Shown: positions 10,340-21,787, counted from the first letter of the stretch. The stretch is DNA of 64,000 bases from Streptomyces sp. ATexAB-D23 (GCF_000373645.1 NZ_KB892008.1:62195-126194); one strand, 5' to 3'. Notes: generated by a model not told the origin, from the letters alone. Made by a program: numbers and translations.

Positions 10340-12918
10340 GCGCCCTGGACGTCCACGCGGCGTCGGGCCTGCGGCTGGGTGTCTCCGACCCGCGGCAGGA
10401 GGGCCCGGCCGACCTCCGGCTGCTCGCCCCGGCGGCCGCGGCGTGGGCCGGTGCCGCGCTCGCGGTGGGCGCCCCCGGGCAGTGGACGGCGATGGCGGTG
10501 GCGCTCTGCCTGGGGACGGCCATGGTCCTCCTCGCGGTGCCCGGCCTCCTCGCGGTGCCCGGCCTCCTCGCGGTGCCCGGCCTCCTCCGGCGCCGCGCGA
10601 CGGGCAGTCCGGGCGGCAACGAGGCGCGGGACGGCGGGGCCGCCGCGGCCCGAGCGCATCGGCGGGTGCGCGTCGCGGCCGTCGCGGCGGTGCTCCTCTG
10701 CGCGGCGGCCGGGGCGGCCTCCGCCGGGCTGCACGGTGCCGATACGCGCCGGGGGCCGGTGCCCGGCCTGGCCCGGCAGTTCGCACGGGTCGAGGCGGAG
10801 ATCACCCTCACCTCCGATGCCCGGCGGACGTACCCCCGGGTGCGCGGCGACCACAGCACGCCCGCGTCCCTGCTCCTGGACGCGGAGGTCACCCTGTTGA
10901 CGCGGCCCGACCGGACGGCCGTGCGCTTGCGCACACCGGTGCTGGTCATCGTCCCGCCCGGCGGTGCGACAGAGGCATGGCAGCGACTGCTCCCCTCCAC
11001 CAGGCTGCGGATCGCCGGACGGCTGGCGCCGCCCCTCCACAAGGGCGAGCGGGCCGCCGCGGTGCTACGGCCCGAGGGCAAGGGCCCTCCCCGCGTGACG
11101 GGACCTCCCAGCCTCCTCCAGCGCACGGCTGGACGGCTGCGCGCCGGGCTGCGCCGGGCGACCGAAGGACTCGGACCCGACGCACGGGCGTTGCTGCCCG
11201 GACTGGTCGTCGGTGACACCACCCGGATCACTCCGGAACTGCACGAGGCCTTCCGGGCGACCGACCTCACGCACCTGATGGCCGTGTCCGGTTCCAACCT
11301 GGCGATCCTGCTCGTCCTGCTCATCGGACCGCCCGGCAGGGCACTGCGGGCCGAACGCGGGGGACTGGCGCCCAGACTCGGGATCTCGCTGCGGATGACC
11401 GCGTTGCTCGGCGGCGGGCTCACGCTCGCCTTCGTCCTGGTCTGCCGGCCCGAGCCGAGTGTGCTCAGGGCCGCCGCGTGCGGGCTGATCACGCTGCTCG
11501 CCATCGCCACCGGGCGGCGCAGGACCCTGATTTCCGCGCTGTGCGCCGCCGTTCTGCTCCTGGTGCTCTACGACCCCTGGCTGGCGCGCAGTTACGGCTT
11601 CGTCCTGTCGGTGCTGGCCACCGGCGCCCTCCTGACCCTCGCCCCGCGGTGGAGCGAGGCGCTGCGACGGCGCCGGGTGCCGTCGCGCCTGGCGGAGGCG
11701 CTGGCCGCCGCGGCAGCCGCGCAGGCGGTGTGCTCGCCCGTCGTGGTGCTGCTCGCCTCCCGGGTGAGCCTGGTGGCGATCCCGTGCAACCTGCTCGCCG
11801 AGTTCGCGGTGGCACCGGCCACGGTGCTCGGGTTCGCCGCGCTGGCCCTGGCGCCGGTGGCGATGCCGGTGGCCGTGCTCCTGGCCCGGGTGGCGGGGTG
11901 GCCGGCCGGGTGGATCGCGTCGGTGGCCAGGACCGGAGCGGCGTTCCCCGGCGCGGAGACCGACTGGCCCGACGGCCTGTCCGGCGCCGTGCTGCTGGCC
12001 GCGCTGACCGTGGTGCTGGTGTTGGCCGCCCGGTGGGTGGGGCGCCGGCCCTGGGTGTGCTCGGCCGCGGTGCTGCTGCTCGTGCTCGCCGTGCTCCGCC
12101 CCGTGCCGCTGACCCGGGTGCTGACCGGATGGCCGCCGCCCGGCTGGGCGTTCGCGATGTGTGACGTCGGGCAGGGCGATGCGCTGGTCCTCGCCGTAGG
12201 CCGGGGCTCCGGTGTGGTCGTCGACGCGGGTCCCGATCCCCGGCTCGCCGACCGGTGCCTGCGCGAACTGGGCGTCAGCCGCGTCCCCCTGCTCCTGCTC
12301 ACCCACTTCCACGCCGACCACGTGCGGGGCCTGCCCGGTGTGCTGCGGGGCAGAGCGGTGGGCGCGATCCAGACGACGAGCCTGGACGAACCGCCGGAGC
12401 AGGCCGCGTTCGTCCGGAGAACGGCGGCTGGGGCGCGTGTCCCGGTGGTGCGTGCCGTCCCCGGTGAGCGGCGGCGGATCGGGGCGCTGGACTGGCAGGT
12501 GCTGTGGCCGCCGGGCGAGGCGGGCACGGGCCCGGTGGCCGGACCCGTGCCGCAGGACCCGAACGATGCCAGCGTCACGCTGTTCGTGCGGGCCGGCGGG
12601 CTCACCCTGCTGCTCCCCGGGGACCTGGAACCCCCTGCCCAGCAGGCGTTGTTGCGCAGCCGTCCGGGAATGCCGCGGGTGGACGTGCTCAAAGTCGCCC
12701 ACCACGGCTCCGCGCACCAGGACAGTGCCCTGCTGCGCGCCCTCCGGCCCAGGTTCGCGCTGGTGAGTGTCGGCCGGGGCAACCCGTACGGGCATCCGGC
12801 GCCCCGGACGGTCGACGCGCTTACGGCGCAGGGGGCGGTGGTGCTGCGCACCGACAAGGACGGTGCGATCGCGGTGACGGGTACGGGGAGCGGGCTGCGG
12901 GCGGTGGGGCGGTCATGA
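10336..12918 (+). CDS. comEC: ComEC/Rec2 DNA-translocation channel protein
   Basis: The 860-residue polytopic protein has an N-terminal membrane pair, an OB-like loop, the competence core (about 270-560, beginning near LPGLVVGDTTRITPELHEAF) and a C-terminal metallo-beta-lactamase-like domain (from about 600: CDVGQGDALVL and THFHADHVRG, with a late HHGS motif). In competent bacteria ComEC moves single-stranded DNA across the membrane and the C-terminal domain may degrade the other strand. The second membrane helix contains three exact copies of LLAVPG from an 18-bp tandem repeat, an oddity. Translation is coupled to comEA by an ATGA overlap. Confidence 0.94.
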   Translation: MSALDVHAASGLRLGVSDPRQEGPADLRLLAPAAAAWAGAALAVGAPGQWTAMAVALCLGTAMVLLAVPGLLAVPGLLAVPGLLRRRATGSPGGNEARDGGAAAARAHRRVRVAAVAAVLLCAAAGAASAGLHGADTRRGPVPGLARQFARVEAEITLTSDARRTYPRVRGDHSTPASLLLDAEVTLLTRPDRTAVRLRTPVLVIVPPGGATEAWQRLLPSTRLRIAGRLAPPLHKGERAAAVLRPEGKGPPRVTGPPSLLQRTAGRLRAGLRRATEGLGPDARALLPGLVVGDTTRITPELHEAFRATDLTHLMAVSGSNLAILLVLLIGPPGRALRAERGGLAPRLGISLRMTALLGGGLTLAFVLVCRPEPSVLRAAACGLITLLAIATGRRRTLISALCAAVLLLVLYDPWLARSYGFVLSVLATGALLTLAPRWSEALRRRRVPSRLAEALAAAAAAQAVCSPVVVLLASRVSLVAIPCNLLAEFAVAPATVLGFAALALAPVAMPVAVLLARVAGWPAGWIASVARTGAAFPGAETDWPDGLSGAVLLAALTVVLVLAARWVGRRPWVCSAAVLLLVLAVLRPVPLTRVLTGWPPPGWAFAMCDVGQGDALVLAVGRGSGVVVDAGPDPRLADRCLRELGVSRVPLLLLTHFHADHVRGLPGVLRGRAVGAIQTTSLDEPPEQAAFVRRTAAGARVPVVRAVPGERRRIGALDWQVLWPPGEAGTGPVAGPVPQDPNDASVTLFVRAGGLTLLLPGDLEPPAQQALLRSRPGMPRVDVLKVAHHGSAHQDSALLRALRPRFALVSVGRGNPYGHPAPRTVDALTAQGAVVLRTDKDGAIAVTGTGSGLRAVGRS
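10528..10587 (+). repeat. 18-bp tandem repeat inside comEC
   Basis: Three perfect copies of CTCCTCGCGGTGCCCGGC (10528-10545, 10546-10563, 10564-10581) and a partial fourth. They encode (LLAVPG)3 in a membrane segment and keep the frame. Confidence 0.95.
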
Positions 12919-13034
12919 CGGCGTACGTGCCCAGGCGGAGGGAGGCGTGGACCACTCCCCGGCGGGCGAAACTGTTGGCCGCTCCCCGGCGGGTGGTGCC
13001 CTCGGCCGGTCCCCGTTCTCCGGGGCTCCCGGCC

Positions 13035-13490
13035 TCAGACCAGCCAGTGGCCGTCGGCCATCAGGTCGCGGCCGGGCTGCTCGTTGGACTCCCGCCACGC
13101 CCTGACCGCGTACGGAGAGAAACGGAGGTACACCCAGGCGGCGCGCCCCCGCAGATCCCAGTCGAACTTCGCGGCGAAGGCGTCCCCAGACGCCTTCGGG
13201 AGATCCGGGCCCTCCACCACCTCGGCCGTCGCCTCGATGAGGACCACATCGCGGGTGTGGCCCAGCGCGATCCGGGCCCGGCCGTCCGGTGCCACGTTGA
13301 CCGCTGTCGGGTTGGTGCGCCGGGTGGCCATCAGCAGTGCCTCCCCGTCCCACACGAACGACAGCGGCACCAGGGTCGGAACACCGTCGGCGGAGGCCGT
13401 CGACACCCAGGCGTCCTTGTCCTTCTCCAGGCGATCGAGTACATCCTGCTTGCGCTGTTCGCGGCTGCGAGCCGGTTCCGGACGGGTCAT
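13035..13490 (-). CDS. PPOX-class, probably F420-dependent, oxidoreductase
   Basis: The product (151 residues from the ATG at 13490) has the split-barrel flavin/F420-binding fold of the pyridoxamine 5'-phosphate oxidase superfamily: DAWVSTASADGVPTLVPLSF then GEALLMATRRTNPTAVNVA. Actinobacterial members of this size generally bind coenzyme F420 and act on unknown small substrates. No true PdxH signatures are seen. An in-frame GTG nine bases upstream (13499) is an alternative start; neither has a convincing ribosome site. The gene is convergent with comEC and divergent from the N-acetyltransferase gene. Confidence 0.85.
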   Translation of the reverse strand: MTRPEPARSREQRKQDVLDRLEKDKDAWVSTASADGVPTLVPLSFVWDGEALLMATRRTNPTAVNVAPDGRARIALGHTRDVVLIEATAEVVEGPDLPKASGDAFAAKFDWDLRGRAAWVYLRFSPYAVRAWRESNEQPGRDLMADGHWLV

Positions 13491-13591
13491 GCCGCGCACG
13501 CTAGCCGCCGGGCGGAACCCGCGACACCGTCGCCGGACCTAGGACCAGTGACTCATGGCGCGGTGATGCGGCGCCGGACCAGACTGGGCCC

Positions 13592-14404
13592 ATGGACCCG
13601 CACCTGCCGCAGACGATCGACGCGTATCTGGAACGCGTCGGCGCGGCCGTACCCGCCCGCGCCGACGCCCCGGCTCTGCGCGAACTGCAACTGCGCCACC
13701 TGCTCACCGTGCCCTTCGAGAACCTCTCGATCCACCTCGGCGAGGACATCGTGCTGGCGGAGGACTCGCTCCTGGACAAGATCGTGGCCGGCCGGCGCGG
13801 TGGCTTCTGCTACGAACTCAACGGGGCCTTCGCCGTACTGCTGCGGGCACTCGGTTTCCGCGTCACCCTGCTCCAGGCGCGGGTCCACTCGGACGATGGC
13901 CGGCTCGGCATCCCGTACGACCACATGGCGCTGCGGGTCGAGACGGACGACGGGACCGGGCCGTGGCTCGCCGACGTCGGCTTCGGCGACCACGCCCGGC
14001 ACCCCCTCGCGCTCGATGACCGCACGGACCAGGAGGACCCGGGCGGCGTCTTCCGGATCACGCCGGTCGCGGCCGGGGGAGGCGAGGACTTCGGGGACCT
14101 CGACGTGCTGTGCGACGGCAGGCCCCGGCTCCGCCTGGAGACGCGGCCCCGGGTGCTCGCCGACTTCCGGGCCGGCGCCTGGTACCACCGCACCTCGCCC
14201 GACTCCCACTTCACCCGGGCCCCGGTCTGCTCGCGCTGCACGGACGACGGCCGGATCACGCTCACCGGCCGCAAGCTGCTCACGACGGTGGGTTCCGAGC
14301 GGCGAGAGACGCCCCTGGAGAGCGACGAGGAGGTGCTGGCCGCCTATCGCGAGCATTTCGGAGTGCGCCTGGACCGGCTGCCCGTCAATTCGGACCTTCG
14401 GTAA
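13592..14404 (+). CDS. Arylamine N-acetyltransferase
   Basis: The 270-residue enzyme transfers acetyl groups from acetyl-CoA to arylamines, hydrazines or similar amines. The catalytic triad is visible: Cys73 in RGGFCYE, His111 in YDHMAL and Asp128 in ADVGFGD. The fold order (N-terminal helical bundle, beta barrel, C-terminal lid) fits the NAT family and the length is normal. CAGACT lies 6 nt before the ATG, so it may be leaderless. In actinomycetes, relatives can act in antibiotic amide synthesis, but no biosynthetic genes lie around this one, so a detoxification or general role is more likely. Confidence 0.93.
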   Translation: MDPHLPQTIDAYLERVGAAVPARADAPALRELQLRHLLTVPFENLSIHLGEDIVLAEDSLLDKIVAGRRGGFCYELNGAFAVLLRALGFRVTLLQARVHSDDGRLGIPYDHMALRVETDDGTGPWLADVGFGDHARHPLALDDRTDQEDPGGVFRITPVAAGGGEDFGDLDVLCDGRPRLRLETRPRVLADFRAGAWYHRTSPDSHFTRAPVCSRCTDDGRITLTGRKLLTTVGSERRETPLESDEEVLAAYREHFGVRLDRLPVNSDLR

Positions 14405-14550
14405 CACCTGCACCCAAGACACTGCGAGATGCTCTGTTTGCCTCGAACGCCTCAAGGGTGGTCGAATGCATGCTCGTCGGCGGGCCGCTGCTCCGACAAC
14501 GACGTCTGCCCTTCGGCCCGAGGTGAAAGCGCGCCCGGGAGTGTGTGGAG

Positions 14551-15435
14551 ATGTTCGGACGTTGGTTCGGAAACAAAACTGCGACGGGTGCCGCGCGCGG
14601 CAACGCCCTGGCCGGACTGGTGGTACCGGACTCGGCGGGAGTCCTCAGCTGCCGGGTGCTCGACCCGGTCAACGAGGCAGTGCCGCAGGCCGAGTTCGTG
14701 CTGACGGACCGGGCGGGCCGCAAGGTGGTCGGGGGCGAGACGGATCCGTACGGCAGTGTGCTCGCCACGGTGCCGGCGGGCGAGTACCGGCTTGCCGTGA
14801 CGGCGGAGGGGTTCACCCCCTTCCACGGCTCGGCCACGGTCACCGAGGGCGGTCACGCGAGCCTGGGCGATGTGACCCTCCAGGTCACCACGCCGCCGCA
14901 GCTGCCCGACCCGGGCGACTGGGAGATCGAGCCGATGCACTCCCAGATCGGCTTCACGGCCCGGCACATCGGGATGGCCCGCATCCACGGCCGGTTCAAC
15001 ACCTTCGCGGGAGCGGTGCGGATCGCCGACCGCATGGAGGAGTCGGCGATGCACGTGATCATCGACGCCGCGTCGATCGACACGAACGTCCAGATGCGCG
15101 ACGACCATCTGCGTTCCAGCGACTTCCTCGATGTCGGCCGCTATCCGACGCTGGAGTTCTACAGCGACCGCTTCGTGCACCGGGGCGGAACCCGCTGGGG
15201 TGTGAGCGGGGCGCTGACCCTGCACGGCGTGAGCCGTACGGTGACGCTGGACACCCAGTACCTCGGCCTCGGGAACGGGCTGGAGGGCGAGACCAGGGCG
15301 GCCTGCCGTGCCACCACGCAGCTGCACCGCGAGGACTTCACGCTGACCTGGCAGACGATGCTGGCCCGGGGCATCGCGGTGGTCGGCCCCAGCATCTCCA
15401 TCGACATGGACATCCAGATCGTCCCGAAGGGCTGA
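14551..15435 (+). CDS. YceI family protein with N-terminal carboxypeptidase-regulatory-like domain
   Basis: The product (294 residues) begins with a short polar segment and a beta-sandwich domain like the carboxypeptidase regulatory fold (about 35-110, GGETDPYGSVLATVPAGEYRL). A YceI domain follows (about 125-292, WEIEPMHSQIGFTARHIGMA, then GALTLHGVSRTVTLD). YceI proteins are lipocalin-like barrels that bind isoprenoid-type lipids. There is no signal peptide, so this form is probably cytoplasmic. GTG at 14545, six bases upstream, is an alternative start; a GGGAG lies 4 nt before the GTG and 10 nt before the ATG. Confidence 0.9.
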   Translation: MFGRWFGNKTATGAARGNALAGLVVPDSAGVLSCRVLDPVNEAVPQAEFVLTDRAGRKVVGGETDPYGSVLATVPAGEYRLAVTAEGFTPFHGSATVTEGGHASLGDVTLQVTTPPQLPDPGDWEIEPMHSQIGFTARHIGMARIHGRFNTFAGAVRIADRMEESAMHVIIDAASIDTNVQMRDDHLRSSDFLDVGRYPTLEFYSDRFVHRGGTRWGVSGALTLHGVSRTVTLDTQYLGLGNGLEGETRAACRATTQLHREDFTLTWQTMLARGIAVVGPSISIDMDIQIVPKG

Positions 15436-15452
15436 CCAGCCGGGCGGCCGGG

Positions 15453-15698
15453 CTACGGCGCCTCCAGCCACCCCTCGTACTCCGCGGCGAACGCGTCGAG
15501 CGCCGCGGAGTCCAGCCGGCGGTCCGGGTCCTCCACGACGACCAGCCACTGGGCGTCCTCCGCGTCGTCCTCGCCGGCCAGCGCGTCGCGCACGAGCTGC
15601 GGTTCCTCGGTGACCCCGAAGCGGTCGGCAAGCTCGTCCGCGACCTCCTGGGCGGCGTCGCGGTCGGGCAGCACCAGCACGTGTCTCTCATCGCTCAC
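15453..15698 (-). CDS. Small acidic conserved protein of unknown function
   Basis: An 81-residue, strongly acidic protein with an N-terminal beta strand (RHVLVLPD) and two likely helices, resembling a small alpha/beta fold. It is convergent with the YceI gene (stops 17 bp apart) and divergent from holA. I cannot assign a function. No membrane segment or metal motif is present. Confidence 0.7.
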   Translation of the reverse strand: MSDERHVLVLPDRDAAQEVADELADRFGVTEEPQLVRDALAGEDDAEDAQWLVVVEDPDRRLDSAALDAFAAEYEGWLEAP

Positions 15699-15781
15699 CC
15701 GTCCATTCTCGGGTACGGGCGGGGACGCGGCGGACCCGGCCGCGGCCGGGCTGTCAGTGGCCCGTGGGATGCTGGACGGCG

Positions 15782-16777
15782 ATGGCCACCAGAAGGAATT
15801 CCACCGACGACCCGCTCGCCCCGCTCACGCTCGCCGTGGGCCAGGAGGACCTGCTCCTGGACCGTGCCGTGCACCAGGTGGTGGCGGCCGCGCGGGCCGC
15901 CGACGCCGACACGGACGTCCGGGACCTCACCCCCGACCAGCTCCAGCCGGGCACGCTGGCCGAGCTGACGAGCCCCTCACTGTTCGCCGAGCGCAAGGTC
16001 GTGATCGTGCGCAACGCGCAGGATCTCGCCGCGGACACCGTCAAGGACGTCAAGAAGTACCTCGACGACCCGGTCGAGGAAATCACCCTCGTCCTGCTGC
16101 ACGCGGGCGGCGCCAAGGGCAAGGGGCTGCTCGACGCGGCCCGTAAGGCGGGGGCCCGCGAGGTCGCTTGCCCGAAGACGACCAAGCCGGCCGAGCGGCT
16201 CTCCTTCGTGCGCGGCGAGTTCCGGGCGCTGGGGCGCTCCGCGACGCCCGAGGCGTGCCAGGCGCTGGTCGACTCCATCGGCAGCGATCTGCGGGAGCTG
16301 GCGAGCGCGGTGTCGCAGCTGGCCGCGGACGTCGAGGGCACGATCGACGAGGCGATCGTCGGGCGCTACTACACGGGGCGGGCGGAGGCGTCGAGCTTCA
16401 CGGTCGCCGACCGGGCGGTCGAGGGGCGGGCGGCGGAGGCCCTGGAGGCCCTGCGCTGGTCGCTGTCCACGGGCGTTGCCCCTGTCCTGATCACCAGCGC
16501 GCTCGCGCAGGGCGTACGGGCGATCGGCAAGCTGTCGTCGGCGCGTGGGGGACGGCCGGCGGATCTCGCGCGTGAGCTGGGCATGCCGCCCTGGAAGATC
16601 GACCGGGTGCGTCAGCAGATGCGGGGCTGGACGCCGGACGGGGTCGCGGTGGCGCTGCGGGCGGTCGCGGACGCGGATGCGGGGGTCAAGGGGGGCGGGG
16701 ACGACCCGGAATACGCGTTGGAGAAGGCGGTGGTCGCTGTGGCGGGCGCCGCGCGTGGCGCGCGGAGCGCGCGCTAG
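15782..16777 (+). CDS. holA: DNA polymerase III subunit delta
   Basis: The 331-residue protein is the delta subunit of the clamp loader, which opens the beta sliding clamp during replication. It shows the degenerate AAA-like N-terminal domain (LTLAVGQEDLLLDRAVHQVV) and the conserved C-terminal region KIDRVRQQMRGW. ATG at 15782 was chosen because codons further upstream overlap the divergent promoter region and give no family sequence. GATGCT lies 8 nt before it, possibly a leaderless -10 box. The gene precedes rpsT in inverted orientation, a common neighbour of holA. Confidence 0.94.
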   Translation: MATRRNSTDDPLAPLTLAVGQEDLLLDRAVHQVVAAARAADADTDVRDLTPDQLQPGTLAELTSPSLFAERKVVIVRNAQDLAADTVKDVKKYLDDPVEEITLVLLHAGGAKGKGLLDAARKAGAREVACPKTTKPAERLSFVRGEFRALGRSATPEACQALVDSIGSDLRELASAVSQLAADVEGTIDEAIVGRYYTGRAEASSFTVADRAVEGRAAEALEALRWSLSTGVAPVLITSALAQGVRAIGKLSSARGGRPADLARELGMPPWKIDRVRQQMRGWTPDGVAVALRAVADADAGVKGGGDDPEYALEKAVVAVAGAARGARSAR

Positions 16778-17185
16778 CGGTGCGGTGGGGTGCCGGCTGA
16801 CCGCGGCGTCCTCAATCGCCGGACGGGTTTGAACTTGCCGTCCGGGCGTCCTCAATCGCCGGACGGGCTCCGAAAGAGGCCGGGGCTGGCTCTGGGCTGC
16901 GGGCGGGTGCCCTCAACGGCCGGACGGGCTTGGAGCGGCCCCGGCGGGCTCTGGGTAGTGCGGCCTCGGTTGGCGGTGGGGTGAGTGTTGCTCGGATGGG
17001 GGGGCGTGTGGCCGCATGCCGAAGGCCCCGGCCGGGTCCTGGGGAAGGGCTCGGTCGGGGCCTCGGGGTGAGAGTTGGTGCGTCGCACCCGCGTGGCGAA
17101 CGCAGGTTCGGTGTGCGGCGCGGGTGCCGGGCAGGAGCGGGAGAGAGGGCCCGCGTGGTCCGTTCCGGCGGTTACATCAGAATGC
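16778..17185. repeat. Intergenic region with three copies of a CCTCAATCGCCGGACGGG repeat
   Basis: This gap between holA and rpsT has no gene. Copies lie at 16806-16827, 16846-16867 (both read GCGTCCTCAATCGCCGGACGGG up to one edge) and a diverged copy at 16908-16928. From memory this is a repeat seen in many Streptomyces intergenic regions. The rest is G-rich and holds a possible rpsT terminator. Confidence 0.75.
17024..17062 (-). terminator. Possible terminator of rpsT
   Basis: Hairpin with arms GGCCCCG (17024-17030) and CGGGGCC (17056-17062), about 120 bp downstream of the rpsT stop on the minus strand. There is no T tract and the distance is long, so this is tentative. Confidence 0.3.
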
Positions 17186-17452
17186 TCAGCCCTGAAGGGT
17201 GGCGGCCTTGGCAGCCAGCGCCGACTTCTTGTTGGCGGCGGAGTTCTTGTGGATGACACCCTTCGAGACGGCCTTGTCGAGGGCACGCGAAGCGTCGCGA
17301 ACGGCCACGGTGGCCTTCTCGACGTCGCCCGCGACAACGGCCTCACGGGCCTTGCGGATCGCGGTCTTGAGCGACGACTTGACGGCCTTGTTGCGCAGGC
17401 GCGCCTTCTCGTTCGTCTTGTTCCGCTTGATCTGGGACTTGATGTTCGCCAC
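17186..17452 (-). CDS. rpsT: 30S ribosomal protein S20
   Basis: An 88-residue, Lys/Arg/Ala-rich protein starting [20 protein letters not shown], the hallmark of S20, which binds 16S rRNA early in small-subunit assembly. The start codon is GTG. Like other S20 genes it is transcribed alone; a promoter at 17527-17556 leaves a leader of roughly 70 nt, where autogenous control would act in this family. Confidence 0.98.
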   Translation of the reverse strand: MANIKSQIKRNKTNEKARLRNKAVKSSLKTAIRKAREAVVAGDVEKATVAVRDASRALDKAVSKGVIHKNSAANKKSALAAKAATLQG

Positions 17453-17526
17453 GAAAGAGCCTTTTCAGGTTCGTTGGATTTCTAGGTGTGTCCGCGCGGC
17501 CCGAAAGCCACGGGGCACAGCTGCCC

Positions 17527-17556
17527 ACGGTAGCAGGAGCGGTCCGACCGGCCCAA
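17527..17556 (-). promoter_or_regulatory. rpsT promoter
   Basis: On the minus strand TTGGGC, an 18-bp spacer and TACCGT fit the housekeeping consensus, about 75 bp upstream of the rpsT start. Confidence 0.55.
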
Positions 17557-17666
17557 ACCGGTCGCCGCCCCGCAGGCGTGGGACGATGGGAGCTACGTAC
17601 AGATCCGCCCCGACCCGACATCGACCCGAGACACGGCGTCCGGCGTCTCAAGAATCAGGACCCTGC

Positions 17667-19541
17667 GTGCCCGCGACTCCTCTCCACGTGCCCGAGCCGA
17701 GCCGTACCGACCCGGCGCTGATCCGCAACTTCTGCATCATCGCGCACATCGACCACGGCAAGTCGACCCTCGCCGACCGGATGCTCCAGCTGACCGGGGT
17801 GGTCGACCAGCGGCAGATGCGCGCTCAGTACCTCGACCGGATGGACATCGAGCGTGAGCGCGGCATCACCATCAAGTCCCAGGCGGTCCGGCTGCCCTGG
17901 GCGCCGACCACCGGCGAGGGCCAGGGCAGCACCCACGTCCTCAACATGATCGACACGCCCGGACACGTCGACTTCACCTATGAGGTCTCCCGGTCGCTCG
18001 CCGCCTGCGAGGGCACGATCCTGCTGGTCGACGCCGCGCAGGGCATCGAGGCCCAGACCCTGGCCAACCTCTACCTGGCGATGGAGAACGACCTCACCAT
18101 CGTCCCGGTGCTCAACAAGATCGACCTGCCGGCCGCCCAGCCCGAGAAGTTCTCCGAGGAGCTGGCCAACCTCATCGGCTGCCGGCCGGAGGACGTGCTC
18201 AAGGTCTCCGCGAAGACCGGCATCGGCGTGGACGCGCTGCTCGACCGCGTGGTGCGGGACGTCCCGGCGCCCGTGGGCGAGGCCGACGCGCCCGCCCGCG
18301 CGATGATCTTCGACTCGGTCTACGACTCGTACCGGGGTGTCGTCACCTACGTCCGTGTCGTCGACGGCTCGCTCAACAAGCGTGAGCGCATCCGGATGAT
18401 GTCGACCGGCGCCACCCACGAGCTGCTGGAGATCGGTGTCTCCTCCCCGGAGATGACCCCCTCCGACGGCATCGGCGTCGGTGAGGTCGGCTACATCATC
18501 ACCGGGGTGAAGGACGTCCGGCAGTCCAAGGTCGGTGACACGATCACCTCGCTGAGCGGCGGGGCGACCGAGCCGCTCGGCGGTTACAAGGACCCCAAGC
18601 CGATGGTGTTCTCCGGGCTCTACCCGCTGGACGGCTCGGACTACCCGGACCTGCGCGAGGCTCTCGACAAGCTCCAGCTCAACGACGCCGCCCTGGTGTA
18701 CGAGCCGGAGACGTCCGCGGCGCTCGGCTTCGGTTTCCGCGTCGGCTTCCTCGGGCTGCTCCACCTCGACGTGGTCCGCGAGCGGCTGGAGCGCGAGTTC
18801 GGCCTCGACCTCATCGCCACCGCTCCCAACGTGGTCTACCGGGTCGAGATGGAGGACGGCACCGAGCACACCGTCACCAACCCGAGTGAATTCCCCGAGG
18901 GCAAGATCGACAAGGTGCACGAGCCGGTCGTCCGGGCCACGGTCCTGGCGCCCAGCGAGTTCATCGGCGCGATCATGGAGCTCTGCCAGCAGCGCCGCGG
19001 CACGCTCCTGGGCATGGACTACCTCTCCGAGGACCGGGTCGAGATCCGCTACACCCTGCCGCTCGCCGAGATCGTCTTCGACTTCTTCGACCAGCTGAAG
19101 TCCAAGACCCGGGGCTACGCCTCCCTCGACTACGAGCCCACCGGCGAGCAGTCCGCCCAGCTCGTCAAGGTCGACATCCTGCTGCACGGCGACAAGGTCG
19201 ACGCGTTCTCCGCGGTCACGCACAAGGACAAGGCGTACGCGTACGGTGTGCGGCTCGTCGCCAAGCTGCAGAAGCTCATCCCCCGGCAGAACTTCGAGGT
19301 GCCGATCCAGGCGGCCATCGGCTCCCGGGTCATCGCCCGTGAGACCGTCCGGGCCATCCGCAAGGACGTCCTCGCCAAGTGCTACGGCGGCGACATCTCC
19401 CGTAAGCGCAAGCTGCTGGAGAAGCAGAAGGAGGGCAAGAAGCGGATGAAGATGGTCGGCAACGTGGAGGTGCCGCAGGACGCGTTCATCTCCGTGCTGT
19501 CGACCGACGAGTCCGCCGGGGAGAGCAAGGGCAAGAAGTAG
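17667..19541 (+). CDS. lepA: Elongation factor 4 (LepA), ribosome-dependent GTPase
   Basis: The 624-residue GTPase acts on stalled or mistranslocated ribosomes and affects initiation. The G1 motif AHIDHGKST is at residues 26-34, followed by the G2 region RGITIKSQ, G3 DTPGHVDF and G4 NKID. EF-G-like domains and the LepA-specific C-terminal domain (ending with the KRMKMVG region) are complete. GTG at 17667 was chosen: AGGA sits just upstream and the following residues match the known Streptomyces N-terminus. A strong terminator lies downstream. Confidence 0.97.
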   Translation: MPATPLHVPEPSRTDPALIRNFCIIAHIDHGKSTLADRMLQLTGVVDQRQMRAQYLDRMDIERERGITIKSQAVRLPWAPTTGEGQGSTHVLNMIDTPGHVDFTYEVSRSLAACEGTILLVDAAQGIEAQTLANLYLAMENDLTIVPVLNKIDLPAAQPEKFSEELANLIGCRPEDVLKVSAKTGIGVDALLDRVVRDVPAPVGEADAPARAMIFDSVYDSYRGVVTYVRVVDGSLNKRERIRMMSTGATHELLEIGVSSPEMTPSDGIGVGEVGYIITGVKDVRQSKVGDTITSLSGGATEPLGGYKDPKPMVFSGLYPLDGSDYPDLREALDKLQLNDAALVYEPETSAALGFGFRVGFLGLLHLDVVRERLEREFGLDLIATAPNVVYRVEMEDGTEHTVTNPSEFPEGKIDKVHEPVVRATVLAPSEFIGAIMELCQQRRGTLLGMDYLSEDRVEIRYTLPLAEIVFDFFDQLKSKTRGYASLDYEPTGEQSAQLVKVDILLHGDKVDAFSAVTHKDKAYAYGVRLVAKLQKLIPRQNFEVPIQAAIGSRVIARETVRAIRKDVLAKCYGGDISRKRKLLEKQKEGKKRMKMVGNVEVPQDAFISVLSTDESAGESKGKK

Positions 19542-19584
19542 GGCACGCAACAGCACGAGGAGCCCTACCGGCAGGTAGGTACGC

Positions 19585-19623
19585 GGGCCCCCGCATCGCA
19601 GGAACGCTGCGGAGCGGGGGTCC
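19585..19623 (+). terminator. Terminator after lepA
   Basis: Hairpin with 17-nt arms and two mismatches around a GAACG loop; right arm CTGCGGAGCGGGGGTCC, followed by a GTTCGTT stretch. Confidence 0.8.
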
Positions 19624-19653
19624 GTTCGTTATCAAGCGGGGTCCGATTGCCTC

Positions 19654-19713
19654 TTACGCGGGGCGCGCGGGCGCTCTACCCTGATCACGGCTTCGTAGTT
19701 ACTCGCCAGTTAA
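19654..19713 (+). promoter_or_regulatory. Promoter and possible operator of the acyl-CoA ligase gene
   Basis: TTACGC (19654-19659), a 17-bp spacer and TACCCT (19677-19682) form a plausible promoter. Just after the expected transcription start lies an imperfect palindrome with core ACTCGCCAGT (19701-19710) inside TTACTCGCCAGTTAA. Its position suggests a repressor site; the regulator is unknown. Confidence 0.45.
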
Positions 19714-19823
19714 GCAAGCAGGATTTCAGCACGCAGAGCAAGCAGCAGCAAGCACCCACAGGCGGAGAGCGCACCGCAACCAGCAGCCGGTCGTGAAGTA
19801 CTGCCGCAGGCCCGGAGGATGTC

Positions 19824-21713
<1,890 letters not shown>

Positions 21714-21759
21714 CGGGCGCCTCGCCCGGCGCTCGCCCACTCTCGTACGCCCCCCGCAA

Positions 21760-21787
21760 GCCCCCCGCGTGCTCCGGCGCGGGGGGC
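21760..21787 (+). terminator. Terminator after the acyl-CoA ligase gene
   Basis: 10-bp perfect stem GCCCCCCGCG / CGCGGGGGGC with an 8-nt loop. Confidence 0.7.

Noticed and set aside
14469..14525. 18-residue frame MLVGGPLLRQRRLPFGPR upstream of the YceI gene
   Set aside because: No -10 box at leaderless distance, no ribosome site, and no hairpin or terminator after it.
16806..16928. Possible CRISPR array
   Set aside because: Only three copies with unequal spacing (40 and 62 bp), one diverged, and no cas genes in the window.
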